Origin: Deltaproteobacteria bacterium SG8_13
GTDB taxonomy: Bacteria > Desulfobacterota > Desulfobacteria > Desulfobacterales > SG8-13
NCBI GenBank assembly: GCA_001303025.1
Contig: LJNK01000021.1
Location: 1 to 47,362, forward strand
DNA: 47,362 bases
Direction of reading: 5' to 3'
In this document: piece after piece, positions 46,269 through 47,362 of the stretch
Layout: every line of letters starts with the position of its first letter
Numbering within the stretch: position 1 is the stretch's first letter
Made by a program: the position numbers and the translations under genes
Notes under the pieces: model-generated
Database searches by the model: none
What the model saw: the letters and a program-made list of their open reading frames with translations, nothing else
Told to the model about the DNA's origin: nothing

Positions 46269-47362
46269 ATGGACAATGCGGTTTACAGCCTTTGTTTCAT
46301 GTGCTCGATCCGTTGCCCGATCAAGGTGTTGGCGCGGGACGGCCAGGTCCGTTGGATCGAGGGCAATCCCCACGTGCCGGGCATGGAGGGTAGCCTCTGC
46401 CCCAGGGGCGCTGCGGGGATCGACATGCTCTATGATCACGAACGCCTGCAAGCGCCGTTGATGAGAGACGGCGAGCGCGGGTCCGGAAAATGGAGAAAAG
46501 TGAGCTGGGACGAAGCCCTGGACTTTGTGGGTGAAAAACTCAAAAAGATCATCGACCAATACGGCGGGCACAGCGTGGTTCTCGGAGAGCGGACCCAACT
46601 GGCCACCCACGTGAGCAAAACCTTTCTGAAAGCGCTCGGATCGCCCAACCACTTTACCCATGACGCGCTGTGCAAGGGGTCGGTGAACACGGCCTGCCGC
46701 TCCCTTTTCGGGTGTACCGACGCGCAGATGGCCATGGACTACAAAAACACAAAGAATATCATCCTCTACGGCCGCAATATTTTCGAGGCGATTTCCGTCA
46801 AGGAAGTCAACAACCTGACAGCGGCACTGGAAAGCGGCGCCAAACTGACCTATATCGATCCCCGGGTGACGGTTACCGCCACCAAGGCGCATCGCTACTG
46901 GATGATCCGGCCGGGAACCGACCTGGCCCTCAACTATGCGCTGATTCACGTCATATTGAAAGAAAGGCTCTACGATGCCGCCTATGTCGACCGGTGGGTC
47001 AGCGGATTGGCCGAGTTGCAGAATTTTGTGCGCCCCTACACTCCGCAGTGGGCGGCAGAAGAAACCGGCATCGCGGCCGAGGAAATCGTCACCCTGGCGC
47101 GCGAGGTGGCCGAGGACAAACCTTCGGTGATCTTCCACTTCGGTTACCGGGGGGCCAGCTACGCCAACGAGATTTACCAGCGTCGATCCATTATGATGCT
47201 CAATACGCTGATGGGCAGCGTTGAAGCCAAGGGGGGATTTTTCTTTAAAAAAGGTCCCGGCGAGGTGGGCGGAAAACCGGCCCGCAAACTTACCGAGCAG
47301 AAGTTTCCCAAGATCAGCGTGCCGCGGTTCGACAAGGCCGGCACGCCGGATTTTCCGCTGCC
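46269..47362 (+). CDS. Molybdopterin oxidoreductase, PsrA/PhsA-like, 3' end outside window
   Basis: First 364 codons of a Mo- or W-bisPGD oxidoreductase. The [4Fe-4S] site is C9, C12, C16 and C44 (LCFMCSIRCP, SLCPRG). C135 in ALCKGSVNTACR sits where the metal-binding cysteine of polysulfide and thiosulfate reductases lies. Further family blocks are NIILYGRNIFE, YIDPRVTVTA, RPGTDLALNYALI and FHFGYRGASYANE. The cluster begins at residue 9, so there is no Tat signal, unlike typical periplasmic PsrA/PhsA; this copy is probably cytoplasmic. The ATG has GGAGG eight bases upstream. The substrate is uncertain: a sulfur oxyanion fits the TauE neighbour. Confidence 0.85.
   Translation, partial: MDNAVYSLCFMCSIRCPIKVLARDGQVRWIEGNPHVPGMEGSLCPRGAAGIDMLYDHERLQAPLMRDGERGSGKWRKVSWDEALDFVGEKLKKIIDQYGGHSVVLGERTQLATHVSKTFLKALGSPNHFTHDALCKGSVNTACRSLFGCTDAQMAMDYKNTKNIILYGRNIFEAISVKEVNNLTAALESGAKLTYIDPRVTVTATKAHRYWMIRPGTDLALNYALIHVILKERLYDAAYVDRWVSGLAELQNFVRPYTPQWAAEETGIAAEEIVTLAREVAEDKPSVIFHFGYRGASYANEIYQRRSIMMLNTLMGSVEAKGGFFFKKGPGEVGGKPARKLTEQKFPKISVPRFDKAGTPDFPL

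Noticed and set aside
46062..47138. Minus-strand open frame opposite the molybdoenzyme
   Set aside because: Covers the sigma-54 promoter and the start of a clear molybdopterin oxidoreductase; shadow frame.

Overview
The window is a gene-dense, GC-rich bacterial chromosome segment. It holds about 38 protein genes and shows no rRNA, tRNA, CRISPR array or insertion sequence. The gene content (hybrid kinases, a sigma-54 regulator, TauE-type exporter, molybdopterin oxidoreductase, DUF748 protein, QueG-like Fe-S protein, divergent TrpA) suggests a sulfate-reducer-type Desulfobacterota, perhaps near Desulfosarcina. This assignment is inferred from content, not from a marker gene.

Region 1 (1-8005, minus strand): a run of gnd, zwf, tkt and pgl encodes the oxidative pentose-phosphate route. 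An SF2 helicase lies upstream and an O-acetylhomoserine sulfhydrylase, cut by the window edge, lies downstream. Region 2 (8045-14176): a PAS histidine kinase with a radical SAM protein, a PrcB-type lipoprotein, two small hypothetical proteins and a YyaL-type thioredoxin-domain protein. Region 3 (14422-23134): a DUF748 envelope protein; a GntR/UTRA regulator overlapping trpB, followed by trpA and an alpha/beta hydrolase; wrbA behind a palindromic operator candidate; and a QueG-like Fe-S protein.

Region 4 (23300-32027, plus strand): a signalling block with a REC-PP2C phosphatase, a 1789-residue hybrid kinase carrying two different periplasmic binding domains, and a REC-HD-GYP-REC protein. None of the three has a DNA-binding output domain. 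A lipocalin lipoprotein closes the run. Region 5 (32050-39727): a frameshifted cation-diffusion-facilitator relic, a phospholipase D-type lipoprotein, a trans-sulfuration enzyme with an MtnX-like phosphatase, and an MFS transporter overlapping a penicillin-acylase-family hydrolase.

Region 6 (39951-47362) is the most interesting part. A TauE/SafE permease, a membrane protein of unknown function, a small periplasm-facing membrane protein, a membrane histidine kinase and an NtrC-type response regulator run on the minus strand. A molybdopterin oxidoreductase starts on the plus strand. The 713-base divergent intergenic region contains one sigma-54-type -24/-12 element in each direction. Between them lie two tandem TGCA-N10-TGCA dyads and a 19-base palindrome that look like activator sites. 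I read this as a self-contained sigma-54-controlled module, plausibly for a sulfur oxyanion, in which the two-component pair drives both the exporter and the molybdoenzyme.
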